From positions 1 through 64,000 of the forward strand of contig JAEYZG010000037.1 in assembly GCA_023428135.1 (NCBI GenBank): DNA of 64,000 nt. The letters run 5' to 3'. A program made the translations under genes and the position numbers. The DNA comes from Bacteroidota bacterium (lineage in GTDB: Bacteria; Bacteroidota; Bacteroidia; Cytophagales; Cytophagaceae). Within the stretch, counting starts at the first letter, position 1. Each line of letters starts with the position of its first letter. The notes beneath the pieces were generated by a model. It saw nothing but the letters and a program-made list of their open reading frames with translations. It searched no databases and had not been told where the DNA came from. Positions 47,001 to 55,632 of the stretch are shown here, one piece after another.

Positions 47001-47219
47001 CAGACTTCTTTCAATGGGCATTGTCACCTGCTGCTCCACCTCCTCAGCTGCCCGTCCCTGATATTGTGTTATGATGACTACATTGGTATCAGAAATATCA
47101 GGATAGGCTTCTATTCTGAGAATAGTATATACATAAACCCCTCCGACAATTACAGCAAGGACTCCGGCAATAGGTACCCACCTGTTTTTGATAGAAAATG
47201 CAATAAGTTTTGAAATCAT
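44040..47219 (-). CDS. czcA: CzcA-like heavy-metal efflux RND transporter
   Basis: A 1059-residue inner-membrane proton-driven pump of the HME-RND family. It has two halves, each with a membrane block and a large periplasmic loop. The TM4 motif DFGIIVDGA with D400, D406 and E413 is the CzcA type (divalent Zn, Co or Cd) rather than the CusA type for monovalent metals. It forms a tripartite pump with the two genes upstream in the operon (12-bp gaps). The exact metal is inference. No regulator (CzcRS or MerR-type) lies nearby. Confidence 0.92.
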   Translation of the reverse strand: MISKLIAFSIKNRWVPIAGVLAVIVGGVYVYTILRIEAYPDISDTNVVIITQYQGRAAEEVEQQVTMPIERSLNSVPGVIFRRSRTIFGLSVVQLTFDDNVEDFFARQYVSEKLKNAQLPPGVTPELGPLSSPTGEILRYVVRGNESYTPMDLKTLNDWVIIPKLLQTFGIADISSFGGPLKQYQVLTSPERLKKYNLTLKDLISSVEDNNLNTGGNIIERGEQGFAVRGIGAVTNVHDLKKIVISSSGGVPIFLEDVASIEIGPPYPSGILGYSIPSEGIFENSGTEGIVLLKRGEDTKETLKRLKEKLNEVISNDLPEGVEIHVIYDRSNLIDYTLQTVSHTLIEGITIVVIILVVFLGSFSSALVVAVTIPVALLFSFIMMKITGIPANLLSLGAIDFGIIVDGACIMVEHLVRSIKSAPVGDRKNGIYNFTTHSAQEIGKELFFSVAIIIIAYTPLFAMQRIEGKLFSPMAFTISFAILGSFICSVTVVPVFISFIYKKKFEEVGEGFYKTRNNMLSPLADLGRKAIASLKKINPYEFVLIRTMQIPNFGFFLIFLIITGIGFLAVRTGTEFLPPLDEGSIFFRCNLPSGISIHESAKLAPEIRKIISKHKQVKSILTQTGRNDEGTDPFGANRTEILINLNPYNEWVNDTSKAELVLKLKSELKAAFPGAYFAFGQPIIDQVTEVVNGSAADLAVTIAGENLTELRSIGDRIKEIVKKIPGASDVGIEQEGPQGQIVVNINRENAARYGINVSDIQLMIEAAIGGKTISTVYEGTKRFDLVIRFLPESRSSIEDVRKMLVPSITGSQIPMSELADIRMIDGQTNIYRVEGKRIITVRANIRGRDQGGFAKEVGKKIKSMKLRRKFKTALGGQFENLDRVTKQLSYTIPFTLFLIGLLLFILYKDAVSMLITILSLPIGILGGLAALWVRGYYFNVSAGVGFVSLFGVAIMAGVLLVSSYNRELKNLSFGFTDLKELRIRIISISLVQIKPILMMITVALIGLLPAASSHGIGSDIQRPLATVIIGGLLTCLFLIPIVLPSIYFSFFKWRIKKKH

Positions 47220-47231
47220 TCTGTCAGTTGA

Positions 47232-48191
47232 TTAAAAGCCAAAACTTAAACCTTTCAATAACATTGCACCCTCATAAACGATGGAATCACCTTCTTCTAC
47301 ACCATCCAGCAGAATAATATCTTCTCCCATCTCATTTTCTGTAATAACTTCCTTGCGCTTAATAATGCTCCTGTTTTTAACAAAAACATAATTTCTTCCT
47401 TCAACAGATATAACTGATGAAACAGGTACTGATAAAGAGTTTTCTTCTTCGATAGGGAATTTAACTTTAGCATACATTCCAGGCTTAAATCTTTCACCAG
47501 AATTAGCTAGTGTGATCCTCACTTTAGCAGTTCGTGTTTGCCTGTCAAGTACATCACCTACTGCTGTTATTTTTCCGAAAAATCTCTCTCCGGGATAAGA
47601 TGTAAAAAGAACAGTACAGGACTTACCATTTTTAAGACTTCCGATAATATTTTCAGGGACATTTGAAATAAGCCAGATGTTACCGGGTGGAATATCTGTC
47701 ATTGTAATAGGGTCAAACCCTCGCATTCGTAATTGTCCTTCTTTCTCAGCCATTTCAGTAGCAGCATCGGTAAGACCCGTTTCAGCCTGCTTCAGTTCCG
47801 TGCCTGTTGCAGCCTTATGAGCATACATATCCTTTACTCTTTGCAGATAATCCGAATCTCTCTTATAATGCGCTATACTTTGCAAATATTCTGTGTAAAG
47901 CCGATTTAGCTCTTCATCGTCAAACAGGATAATGGTATGCGCCTCTTTTAATCTAGGTTTCAGAATACTGGCTACAACGGTAGCTGGAGCCATATATTCA
48001 CTATTAAGAGCTTTTTTCTTAGCGACTATAGTTCTAAAAACTCCATTCTCAGTTTTCAAAACTATAACCTGTCCGTTATCTTTAACAACAGGATCTAAAA
48101 AATCACTATTGCTTGTTTTCTCCTCATCCTTCTTGCAGGAAACAAACAGTAGGATTATGATTATATAAATAATGTTTTTATAATCTAACAT
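47232..48191 (-). CDS. czcB: RND efflux periplasmic adaptor (CzcB/CusB-like) lipoprotein
   Basis: A 319-residue membrane fusion protein. A signal peptide with lipobox (FVSCKKD, C19) anchors it in the membrane. A helical hairpin (about 100-150), then a barrel-sandwich/beta-barrel part with IWLISNVPEN and GKITAVGDVLDRQTRTAKVRI-type segments follow. It bridges CzcA and the TolC-like channel. No His-rich N-terminal metal-binding domain is present. Gaps to both neighbours are 12 bp. Confidence 0.9.
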   Translation of the reverse strand: MLDYKNIIYIIIILLFVSCKKDEEKTSNSDFLDPVVKDNGQVIVLKTENGVFRTIVAKKKALNSEYMAPATVVASILKPRLKEAHTIILFDDEELNRLYTEYLQSIAHYKRDSDYLQRVKDMYAHKAATGTELKQAETGLTDAATEMAEKEGQLRMRGFDPITMTDIPPGNIWLISNVPENIIGSLKNGKSCTVLFTSYPGERFFGKITAVGDVLDRQTRTAKVRITLANSGERFKPGMYAKVKFPIEEENSLSVPVSSVISVEGRNYVFVKNRSIIKRKEVITENEMGEDIILLDGVEEGDSIVYEGAMLLKGLSFGF

Positions 48192-48203
48192 ATACTGATG
48201 ATA

Positions 48204-49454
48204 TTACATTGTTAATTTATCTAATATTGACGCCACATACAGTAATTCGATCTGACTTCTTTTCAGATCATATTGCGCCTGATTGTGTATGAGCATGGCA
48301 TCATAAAAAGTTCTCTGCGCTTCCAGAAAATCAATGATAGTGGTGTTGCCCTTCAGGTAAGCATACCTGACGATTTCAAGGACCTCCTTTGATTGATTCA
48401 GAATCAATTGAACATGTATTACATTGTCCTTCTTCTGAAGATAGGTACTATAGCTATTTCTCAATTCTAACGTTACTTGTAGTTTCAGTGCCTCAAAAGC
48501 TGTTTCAGACTTCAGTTTCATTACTTTGGCTTTTTGAATTTCACCTTGATTCCTGTCAAAAAAAGGAATAGGCAAAGTGAGATATGTTCCATAATAACCC
48601 ACTGAATTCTGAGGATTGTATATACCACCTGCTTCTAAATTAGGCATGGCATATGCCTTCTGAAGCTTTTCATTAACTTTACTCAGCTCCTTTTCATAAT
48701 TCAAGGCGGCAATATCAGGTCTTTTCTCAAAAGCCATCTTCAGCATAGTATCCACTGGCTCTATCAATGACTCTGAAAACAAGCTATCGGCCCCTTCAAT
48801 TACAAGAGAATCAGTGGTGCCTAGAAATACCTCGAGCGTTTTAAGCTCATTCAGATAGGTTCTCATGGTATTGCGCTCCTGTAAGGAATATTGCTCGAAC
48901 AGAATTTTAGTTCTTATCAGTTCTGAAGGAGTGATTACCTCATTTTTCAACCTTACCTTATTAATATTAACTAGCGTATCGATATTGGCTTTCACCGTTT
49001 CAAGCAGATCAAGGTTCTTTTTATAAAGCCAGAGTTCGAGGTACTTGAGAGATACATTCAATAACAGATTTCGCTCCGTCTCCTGAATATTTTTTTTAGT
49101 GATATAGGAGCTTACCTCCGCATATTCTATTTTATAATTTCTTTTGTGAAATGTCTGAAACTGCTTGGTAAATTGATACCATACCTGTCTGCTGGAAGCA
49201 TTAAAATAGCCTCCACTTTCAGGGAATAGCCTGTTTCTTGCAGCTCCTATCTGAAGAAACTGATTATTAAATACGGGGTTTGGTCTTAGTCCTGCAGATA
49301 CAATATCTGCATTTGCCACTGAGGAATCGTAAACAACAGCTTTCAAAAAGAGGTTGTTTTGTCTCGATATACTTAAAGCCTCTTTAAATGAAATCTTTGT
49401 TTGGGCAAATACAGAATGAACGCATAGAACAAAAACCAGATAAAAGTTTTTCAT
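48204..49454 (-). CDS. czcC: TolC family outer membrane factor (CzcC/CusC-like)
   Basis: A 416-residue outer membrane channel subunit with a signal peptide (about 1-17, VFAQ). The OEP pattern of two long helical repeats is visible (SYITKKNIQETERNLLLNVS and, in the second half, LELRNSYSTYLQKKDN). It forms the exit duct for the CzcAB pump, 12 bp upstream of the adaptor gene. No lipid-attachment cysteine is visible. Confidence 0.9.
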   Translation of the reverse strand: MKNFYLVFVLCVHSVFAQTKISFKEALSISRQNNLFLKAVVYDSSVANADIVSAGLRPNPVFNNQFLQIGAARNRLFPESGGYFNASSRQVWYQFTKQFQTFHKRNYKIEYAEVSSYITKKNIQETERNLLLNVSLKYLELWLYKKNLDLLETVKANIDTLVNINKVRLKNEVITPSELIRTKILFEQYSLQERNTMRTYLNELKTLEVFLGTTDSLVIEGADSLFSESLIEPVDTMLKMAFEKRPDIAALNYEKELSKVNEKLQKAYAMPNLEAGGIYNPQNSVGYYGTYLTLPIPFFDRNQGEIQKAKVMKLKSETAFEALKLQVTLELRNSYSTYLQKKDNVIHVQLILNQSKEVLEIVRYAYLKGNTTIIDFLEAQRTFYDAMLIHNQAQYDLKRSQIELLYVASILDKLTM

Positions 49455-49527
49455 TCTAATGGAATAATTTAAAAGAAGTAATAAAAGAGATTTTTGTTTT
49501 CTGAAAGAGCTTCAGAAAAACGACTAT

Positions 49528-49923
49528 TTAGGAAAGTACCAAGAGTGAAATGTATCGGGGAACACCCTTCCTGTAAGAGATAAAATTCAGTTCTCGTGTA
49601 TGTTCTGAAAGAATCTTACTATCTAATGGATTTTTAGGAAATAAAAAATCTGCATTTAAAAAAGGTAGTAACCAAAAGCAAACCTTTACAAAAGAAACGG
49701 TTTCTTCTTCCGGTGAAATTTGATAATCATATTCTTCATCATCTTCATCTTCCGGATTTGAATCTGACATTCCTAAAATATCTTCAAAGATTAATTCAGT
49801 AACGGAATTAATCTCTTCTTTTTCCTGATTCTTACTGCCCGAAAGGGAAGAAAACTCCGGAAACAAGAGGCTTGAATTCAGAATAAGAATTACAAAAAGA
49901 TATTTCAGAATTTGAAAATTCAT
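49528..49923 (-). CDS. Small secreted acidic protein leading the czc operon
   Basis: A 131-residue protein with a hydrophobic signal segment (about 5-22). An acidic cluster at residues 57-66 (NPEDEDDEEY) is followed by a hydrophobic stretch (about 78-95) and a basic tail (RELNFISYRKGVPRY). It starts the czcCBA operon 73 bp before czcC. The acidic patch could bind divalent metal in the periplasm, but there are no Cys or His clusters. No family is recognised. TAATTTTG at 49941-49934 (minus strand) resembles a -7 box very close to the ATG. Confidence 0.6.
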   Translation of the reverse strand: MNFQILKYLFVILILNSSLLFPEFSSLSGSKNQEKEEINSVTELIFEDILGMSDSNPEDEDDEEYDYQISPEEETVSFVKVCFWLLPFLNADFLFPKNPLDSKILSEHTRELNFISYRKGVPRYISLLVLS

Positions 49924-50115
49924 TTTATTTATTCAAAATTATCAATTTTCTGAAAATAAAATCCATTTTTTAACGATGGCCTAAAAAAACTCAATTAAAA
50001 CCAATTCTGAATTATTTTTTATAAAAACAAAATAACATTCATCTATCCTTTAAGCATTCCAATACTTCTTAAGACCACGATATCCTGATTTAGCCGGAAC
50101 AACAGCAATCAAATC

Positions 50116-51975
50116 TTAATTTATGGTTATCGTCCCTCTGCTTCTCCCTTTGGGTAATATTGTTGGCAAGTATTTTAAGCCTAAATAATTCATATCCTTA
50201 GGTTCTTTAAGACTATTTTGCCACCTTGCAATTACTTTCAAGGTATCCTGCAAAAACAGATCCTTCGTTACACTTCTTTGTATTTTATAATCGAATGTTT
50301 TGGGAATGGAGGAAGGGAAAGTAAGGCAAACCATATAAGGTTCTATACCATTTATAATAAAAACGTCACTGCGAATCTTTTCCAGAAGATCCTCTACATT
50401 CACTTTATTTATTGAATCTCTGGACACTTCCTGCACTACAACTAACACTTCTTTATTCTCTTTGGTTATCGTAAAAGCTGCGCAACATCCTTTCCTTAAA
50501 GCAGGATGACTATGAGATACGTTGTGTTCAATATAATGCGGATAATGAAATGTTCCATTTAATACTATCAGATCTTTTAACCTTCCAGTAATGAATAATT
50601 CATCATTTTTGATAAACCCAAGATCCCCTGTTTTGAGAAATTTGATACCATTGTAAAAATATTCTTTTGAAAATTCTATATTGTTATAAAAATTTAAAGC
50701 AAAGCCCTGATCAGCAATTAATATTTCTCCGACAGATCCATCATCAAGCTTTTGGCCACTTTGGGGATCAATGATCATAACCTGGTAGTTGTTTAGAAAA
50801 TTACCATAACTGATAAGTTTTACACTATCATTCTCAAGAGGTGTTTCCATCGCAATCAGGTTTCTGAAAAGAGTTTTACTGAAGCTGCATGCTGTTACTC
50901 CTTTTCCGATTCTTCCACCAGATACCAGCAAGGCGGCCTCTGTTAGTCCGTACACAGGAACGAAAGCTTTTGGGGAAAATCCGCAAACGGCGAATTTATT
51001 GTTAAACCTTTCCAGAGTTTCCGGCTTTACGGAATCCCCTCCATTAAACGCGACTTTCCAATGTCTCAAATCAAGCTCGGGAAGCTGTTCATCCTTGATT
51101 TTATTACAACACATTTCAAAGGCAAAATTCGGCCCTCCGCTAACCACTGTACCTTTTCCCTTGAGGTTGCTTATTTCTTTTAGCCAGATAAAAGGCTTTT
51201 TAATAACGGTTAATGGCGCCATCAGTGTTGTTTGTATACCTGAAAATACAGGAGCTATAATTCCACTTATCAGCCCCATATCATGATATGGATGAAGGCA
51301 GCTTACTACATGCGTTTCAGTGCTTACGTCAAACGCATTGATCAACTGCAAGGAATTCAGGTAAAGGTTTCTATGTGTTACTTCTATCCTTTTGGGAAGG
51401 CCTGTAGTCCCTGATGTATACTGTATCAATACTACCTGATTGCTGCTATAGGAATCTTCTTTTCTTTTTCTGAAAACGCCGTTTGACTTTATTATATCTG
51501 AAGGTATCCACGGTAGATCGTAGAGGATTTTAAGTTTTCTGTTTTTTTCTATTTCAGCTGAATTTTGCAATCTGCTCTTTGCTTCAAAGTCATCCAATTG
51601 GGAGAGTACAGATTTTGTGCATAATACAAGATCCGGATTACTATCTTCTGCAATTGAAATGAGACGATCTACATTTTCACTATCCGGAGGATATGCAAGA
51701 ACCGGTATAATATCGGCATAAAGACAAGCGAAAAAAGCCACTATGAAATCAAGGCCTGAGGGATATAAAAGCAATGCCTTATCACCTGAGATGGTCTTTT
51801 GCTTTAGGACAAATGCAAGTGTTTTGGCTTTTCTTCCCAAGTCTTTATAGGTCAGAGAAAGACATCCTTCCTTTACTTCATGCGGAAATCTGAATGCTAC
51901 AAAGTTTGGCTTTGAGGTAATCAGAGAATCCAGCTTATCTGTGAGGAAAATATAATCTTTTGCTGTCGTTTCCAT
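50116..51975 (-). CDS. Fatty acyl-AMP ligase (FAAL-like adenylating enzyme)
   Basis: A 619-residue adenylate-forming enzyme that activates fatty acids as acyl-AMP, normally for transfer to an ACP of a lipid or polyketide/peptide pathway. The AMP-binding motif YTSGTTGLPK is at 186-195. The N-terminal third (LPSGLDFIVAF-like and IPVLAYPPDSE) and a C-terminal domain with FDYKIQR are FAAL-like. No ACP, PKS or NRPS gene is adjacent. On the minus strand TACTTTTG (52006-51999) is an exact -7 box 24 nt before the ATG, without a well-placed TTG. Confidence 0.85.
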   Translation of the reverse strand: METTAKDYIFLTDKLDSLITSKPNFVAFRFPHEVKEGCLSLTYKDLGRKAKTLAFVLKQKTISGDKALLLYPSGLDFIVAFFACLYADIIPVLAYPPDSENVDRLISIAEDSNPDLVLCTKSVLSQLDDFEAKSRLQNSAEIEKNRKLKILYDLPWIPSDIIKSNGVFRKRKEDSYSSNQVVLIQYTSGTTGLPKRIEVTHRNLYLNSLQLINAFDVSTETHVVSCLHPYHDMGLISGIIAPVFSGIQTTLMAPLTVIKKPFIWLKEISNLKGKGTVVSGGPNFAFEMCCNKIKDEQLPELDLRHWKVAFNGGDSVKPETLERFNNKFAVCGFSPKAFVPVYGLTEAALLVSGGRIGKGVTACSFSKTLFRNLIAMETPLENDSVKLISYGNFLNNYQVMIIDPQSGQKLDDGSVGEILIADQGFALNFYNNIEFSKEYFYNGIKFLKTGDLGFIKNDELFITGRLKDLIVLNGTFHYPHYIEHNVSHSHPALRKGCCAAFTITKENKEVLVVVQEVSRDSINKVNVEDLLEKIRSDVFIINGIEPYMVCLTFPSSIPKTFDYKIQRSVTKDLFLQDTLKVIARWQNSLKEPKDMNYLGLKYLPTILPKGRSRGTITIN

Positions 51976-52080
51976 ATCATTTCACTTTATTGTCCTTTCA
52001 AAAGTAGAGACGACGAATAGCAAAATCTATACGGCAAAATAAGGATTTTAAAAATATCCCATTTTACGGGAGGGAAGCTT

Positions 52081-52284
52081 TAAAAGCGGAAAGCGAAAAG
52101 TTGAAAGCTTAAAGTTTAAAGTTTCGAATATAAAAGCCTGATACAGCTCTTTCAGGACTGAATTGCAGATTCTGGCTATTTGTATTCCAACATGTGAATT
52201 CCAATAGCAATAATCTTCCTTGAAATGAATTTACTCCTGCCCCCTTAAGATCCCGTTCAACTTTTCGCTTTACGCCTTTCGCTT
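52081..52284. repeat. AAAGC-type inverted repeat, copy 4 (widely spaced arms)
   Basis: A 16-bp perfect inverted match (52090-52105 with 52256-52271) lies within longer AAAGC-type arms: the left arm is 52081-52123 and the right arm 52256-52284. About 130 bp separate the arms, much more than in copies 1 and 2. The right arm touches the stop codon of the minus-strand histidine kinase (52285-52287), and the stop-proximal arm is again purine-rich in mRNA sense. Confidence 0.7.
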
Positions 52285-54615
52285 TTAATGCAATTCAAAT
52301 TCTCCTTTGGGAAGAATAACTTTAAATATAGACCCCTCTCCTTCAACACTTTCCACATCTATCCTTCCACCTGCATTTTCTATAATTCTTTTAACAATAT
52401 ATAATCCGATTCCACTTCCTTCCACATGATCATGAAATCTTTTAAACATATTAAATATCTTATCTATGTTTTCGGCCTTTATACCTAATCCATTATCCTG
52501 GCATATAATCGTATTATAATATTCATCCGAACTGCACATTATTTTAACAATCGGGTTTCTTTCGGGACTGCGGTATTTAATGCCGTTACTTATCAGATTA
52601 TAAATAATACTTTTAAGATTTTTTCTTACGAATTTAATTTCATTGCAATCATCAAGATGATAAATTATTTCTGCATTATTCCTTGAGATCTGATCCGATA
52701 TAGTAATCTTCACATCATCAATAAGCTCAGGAAGGCCTACCAACTCTACATTTTCAAGACTTTCCTTCTGAATTTTAGCAATCTCAGTAAGATCCTTAAT
52801 AGTTATCTGGAACTTTTCAACGGATATGTCAATCATTTCCTTTATTTCTCTAAGGTCCAGGTTTAACAAAGATTGTTCGCCAAGCTCTTCAAATAAACTA
52901 CTGATTAATCCTTCTATATTAGAGATAGGAGCTTTTAAATCATGAGATGCAGTATATATAAAATTATCCAGATCATTATTGATCCTCTTTAATTCTTTTA
53001 TAGTTTTCAGCAATTCATCTGTCCTTTCCTTTACTTTATTCTCCAGGTCAGCATTCATTGCCTGAAGACTTTGTTCAAGGAATTTACGTTCTGTAAGGTC
53101 TCTGGTAATTTTAGAATAACCGATTAATTTGCCTGAAGCATCGTGTAAAGCCGTGATTAAAACGTTCGCATAAAATGTACTTCCATCCTTACGTACTCTT
53201 AATCCTTCATCTTCAAACTTACCGTGAATACCCGCCTGAACAAGTTCATAATCCGGATACTTTTGCTTTTTCTTCTCTTCAGTATAAAATATGGAAAAGT
53301 GTTTACCTATTATTTCATCTTCATTGTACCCTTTAATCCTCTTTGCGCCCTCATTCCAGGAAGCAATAGTTCCATCAGGCTCAAGCAAGAATATAGCATA
53401 ATCCTTAACCCCTTCAATAAGGGATCTGAATCTTTCTTCACTTGTCCTAAGTCTCTCTTCTGCGAGCTTTCTTTCAGTAAGGTTCCTGGTTATTTTGGTA
53501 AAACCTACCAAGGTATTATTTTTATCGAATAGGGCTGTAATAATAACATTCGCCCAGAAACGGGATCCATCTTTTCTTAATCGGAAGCCTTCCGTTTCAA
53601 ACTTCCCATGGATGGTCGCCTGCTTAAGTTCATGCTCGGGAAAATGTTTTTCCCGAAGGTCCTTATCATAGAATACAGAAAAATGCTTTCCTATTATTTC
53701 ACTTTTCTCATATCCTTTTAAAACTTCAGCGCCCTCATTCCATGAGTTAATATATCCTTCAGGGCTTAGCCTGAATATGGCATAATCTTTAACGGCATCA
53801 ATAAAACTACTGAATCTTTCTTCTTCCTCGACTCTTTCGGTAACATCAATACTAAAACCAATTATCCCTGTATTAACAGGAATAAAATAATTCTGAAACT
53901 CCCTTAACTCTCCACTTAAAGACAATGCTCTTCCAATATAGGAAACCGATTTTCCACTCAATGCAAGTGTGGTATTTTCAATATTTTCGGGGAAGATATA
54001 ATCATTATAGATGCTAAAGTTTACTGTTTCATTGTCTTTACGGCCAAGAGTTTCCAATCCTTTTCCTGCAGAATAAGTAACTCTGCCTTCCTTGTTGATT
54101 CTTGTAATTACGACAGGAACATTAGATAAAATTCCATAAATGATTTCGTCTTTATCAATCAGCTCTTCATTCTTAATTTCTTCAAATGCATGAAGCCCCA
54201 TTTCGGTTAAGGTCTGGAAATAATCAGTTATTTCCTTTACCAAAGCGATTAATTCAATTTTAGAGCACTCATAATATTTTAAAAAATCCAGTACTACTGT
54301 CTTTATTATATAATTGCCCGAATTAATATCTCTTATTGTTAAGTCTTTTCTTGATACACAGCTTTTCCCTGCTTTCCATAAAGCTATTTTTTTTGTTAAA
54401 GCATCATATGGGGTATCATGTATGATATCTAGCAAAATTCCCTCTAATTCTCTTTTAATATTTGCATAGAGGGTAGCATCTGGAAGTTGCTTTAAAAACC
54501 TGCAAACAGAGAATTCCCCGCTTTTTGTGATCACAATTACATTTTTCGTTAACTCTTCAATGTAATTGTCTAACAAAAAAACTGAATAAGATTTAAAATA
54601 ATTAGGATAATCCAT
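52285..54615 (-). CDS. PAS-domain sensor histidine kinase
   Basis: A 776-residue predicted soluble kinase: no membrane segment is visible. Residues 1-150 form an unassigned helical region. One PAS domain (about 155-260) is followed by two very similar PAS domains (264-385 and 394-512) that share the WNEGAxxxKGY and EIIGKHFS cores. A short coiled coil, a HisKA domain (phospho-acceptor H558 in TASHDLKAPISN) and an HATPase domain (DNGLGI, GSGIGLYIVKRI) complete it. It lacks a receiver domain and an adjacent response regulator. The signal is unknown; light, redox or small-ligand sensing are typical of PAS. Confidence 0.92.
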   Translation of the reverse strand: MDYPNYFKSYSVFLLDNYIEELTKNVIVITKSGEFSVCRFLKQLPDATLYANIKRELEGILLDIIHDTPYDALTKKIALWKAGKSCVSRKDLTIRDINSGNYIIKTVVLDFLKYYECSKIELIALVKEITDYFQTLTEMGLHAFEEIKNEELIDKDEIIYGILSNVPVVITRINKEGRVTYSAGKGLETLGRKDNETVNFSIYNDYIFPENIENTTLALSGKSVSYIGRALSLSGELREFQNYFIPVNTGIIGFSIDVTERVEEEERFSSFIDAVKDYAIFRLSPEGYINSWNEGAEVLKGYEKSEIIGKHFSVFYDKDLREKHFPEHELKQATIHGKFETEGFRLRKDGSRFWANVIITALFDKNNTLVGFTKITRNLTERKLAEERLRTSEERFRSLIEGVKDYAIFLLEPDGTIASWNEGAKRIKGYNEDEIIGKHFSIFYTEEKKKQKYPDYELVQAGIHGKFEDEGLRVRKDGSTFYANVLITALHDASGKLIGYSKITRDLTERKFLEQSLQAMNADLENKVKERTDELLKTIKELKRINNDLDNFIYTASHDLKAPISNIEGLISSLFEELGEQSLLNLDLREIKEMIDISVEKFQITIKDLTEIAKIQKESLENVELVGLPELIDDVKITISDQISRNNAEIIYHLDDCNEIKFVRKNLKSIIYNLISNGIKYRSPERNPIVKIMCSSDEYYNTIICQDNGLGIKAENIDKIFNMFKRFHDHVEGSGIGLYIVKRIIENAGGRIDVESVEGEGSIFKVILPKGEFELH

Positions 54616-54859
54616 TTTTTAAGACATTACTTCCGGTGTAATTTTCTCCTTAAAAAAACATTTTAATAGAGAACCACAAAACTTTATAAAAAGATTCATC
54701 TAAAATTGATGAATTATTATACTTAACTACTTTAAGGGAAATAAAGCTATATTTTAGAGTAAAAAAACAAAACTTCTATAATCACCTAATAATAAATCAG
54801 TTAAAAAAATAAGAAATTAAATTTAACATGCTCTTTGTGAGCTTTTTAAAAAACCTTCA

Positions 54860-55492
54860 TTACTTATTTTTCTGTATAAAGCGGATATTAAATCTACCGG
54901 GGGCATTCTCCAGGTATTGATATATTTTTATGTTATGATTTTTCAGATCTGCACCTTCCTGTATGCTTACCGTTGCTGTATCACTGGTCCAAAACTCACT
55001 AATATCCCCATCCATTGGAGAAGAATCAACTGATATAACATAACCACCTGGATAGGCGTTAAATCCTGACTTATTATTCCCATTAATATTTAACCAGCGT
55101 GTTTGCGAAACCAGCTTCTTTATGGCATCCTGCTTTACAGCATTCAGACCAGTGAATTCAACACCTTGCGATTTTGCAAGCTCAATAAAATCTTCCATTG
55201 TAGGAATTTCCCAGCCAGCAGGCAATACAATATTCTGGAGTTCTTCAAAACTATAATAATTTCCATATTCCGGTCTCGAGTTGAATTTATCATAAGGCCT
55301 ACCTCCTTGACCTTTGTAGTTCGTAGCTGTCCATGCCTGGTTACCAATAGTCACTATTGGATATTGCTCTCCGTCGATTTCTACAAACTGAGCTTGAGGT
55401 GCAACTTCCTTTGTATCGTCCTTCTTACAGGAAAACAACAGACCAAAAAATACAATCGTAAGAACATTGAATAAAACGTATTTAGTTTTCAT
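54860..55492 (-). CDS. FISUMP-domain lipoprotein
   Basis: A 210-residue lipoprotein with lipobox C22 (LLFSCKKD). The mature part matches the Fibrobacter succinogenes major paralogous domain pattern: VTIGNQAWTATNYKG (about 46-60), then YYSFEELQNIVLPAGWEIPTMEDF-type segments, and a C-terminal GYVISVDSSPMDGDISEFWTSD region. The family is common at the surface of Bacteroidota and Fibrobacter; function is unknown. The frame is open to 55573, but the signal peptide starts at MKTKYVLF, so 55492 was chosen. The 244 bp upstream of the PAS kinase side holds nothing identifiable. Confidence 0.8.
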   Translation of the reverse strand: MKTKYVLFNVLTIVFFGLLFSCKKDDTKEVAPQAQFVEIDGEQYPIVTIGNQAWTATNYKGQGGRPYDKFNSRPEYGNYYSFEELQNIVLPAGWEIPTMEDFIELAKSQGVEFTGLNAVKQDAIKKLVSQTRWLNINGNNKSGFNAYPGGYVISVDSSPMDGDISEFWTSDTATVSIQEGADLKNHNIKIYQYLENAPGRFNIRFIQKNK

Positions 55493-55632
55493 ACTGAATA
55501 TTAAAAATGAAGTTATAAAAAAAAACTTTTTTATAAAATTAGTAAATTCAATTAACAAATCTGCTTCTAGCATTTACAAGGTTGCAATATTTATTCATCT
55601 ACTTCCCTCAATAATATTCATTACTCATACTA

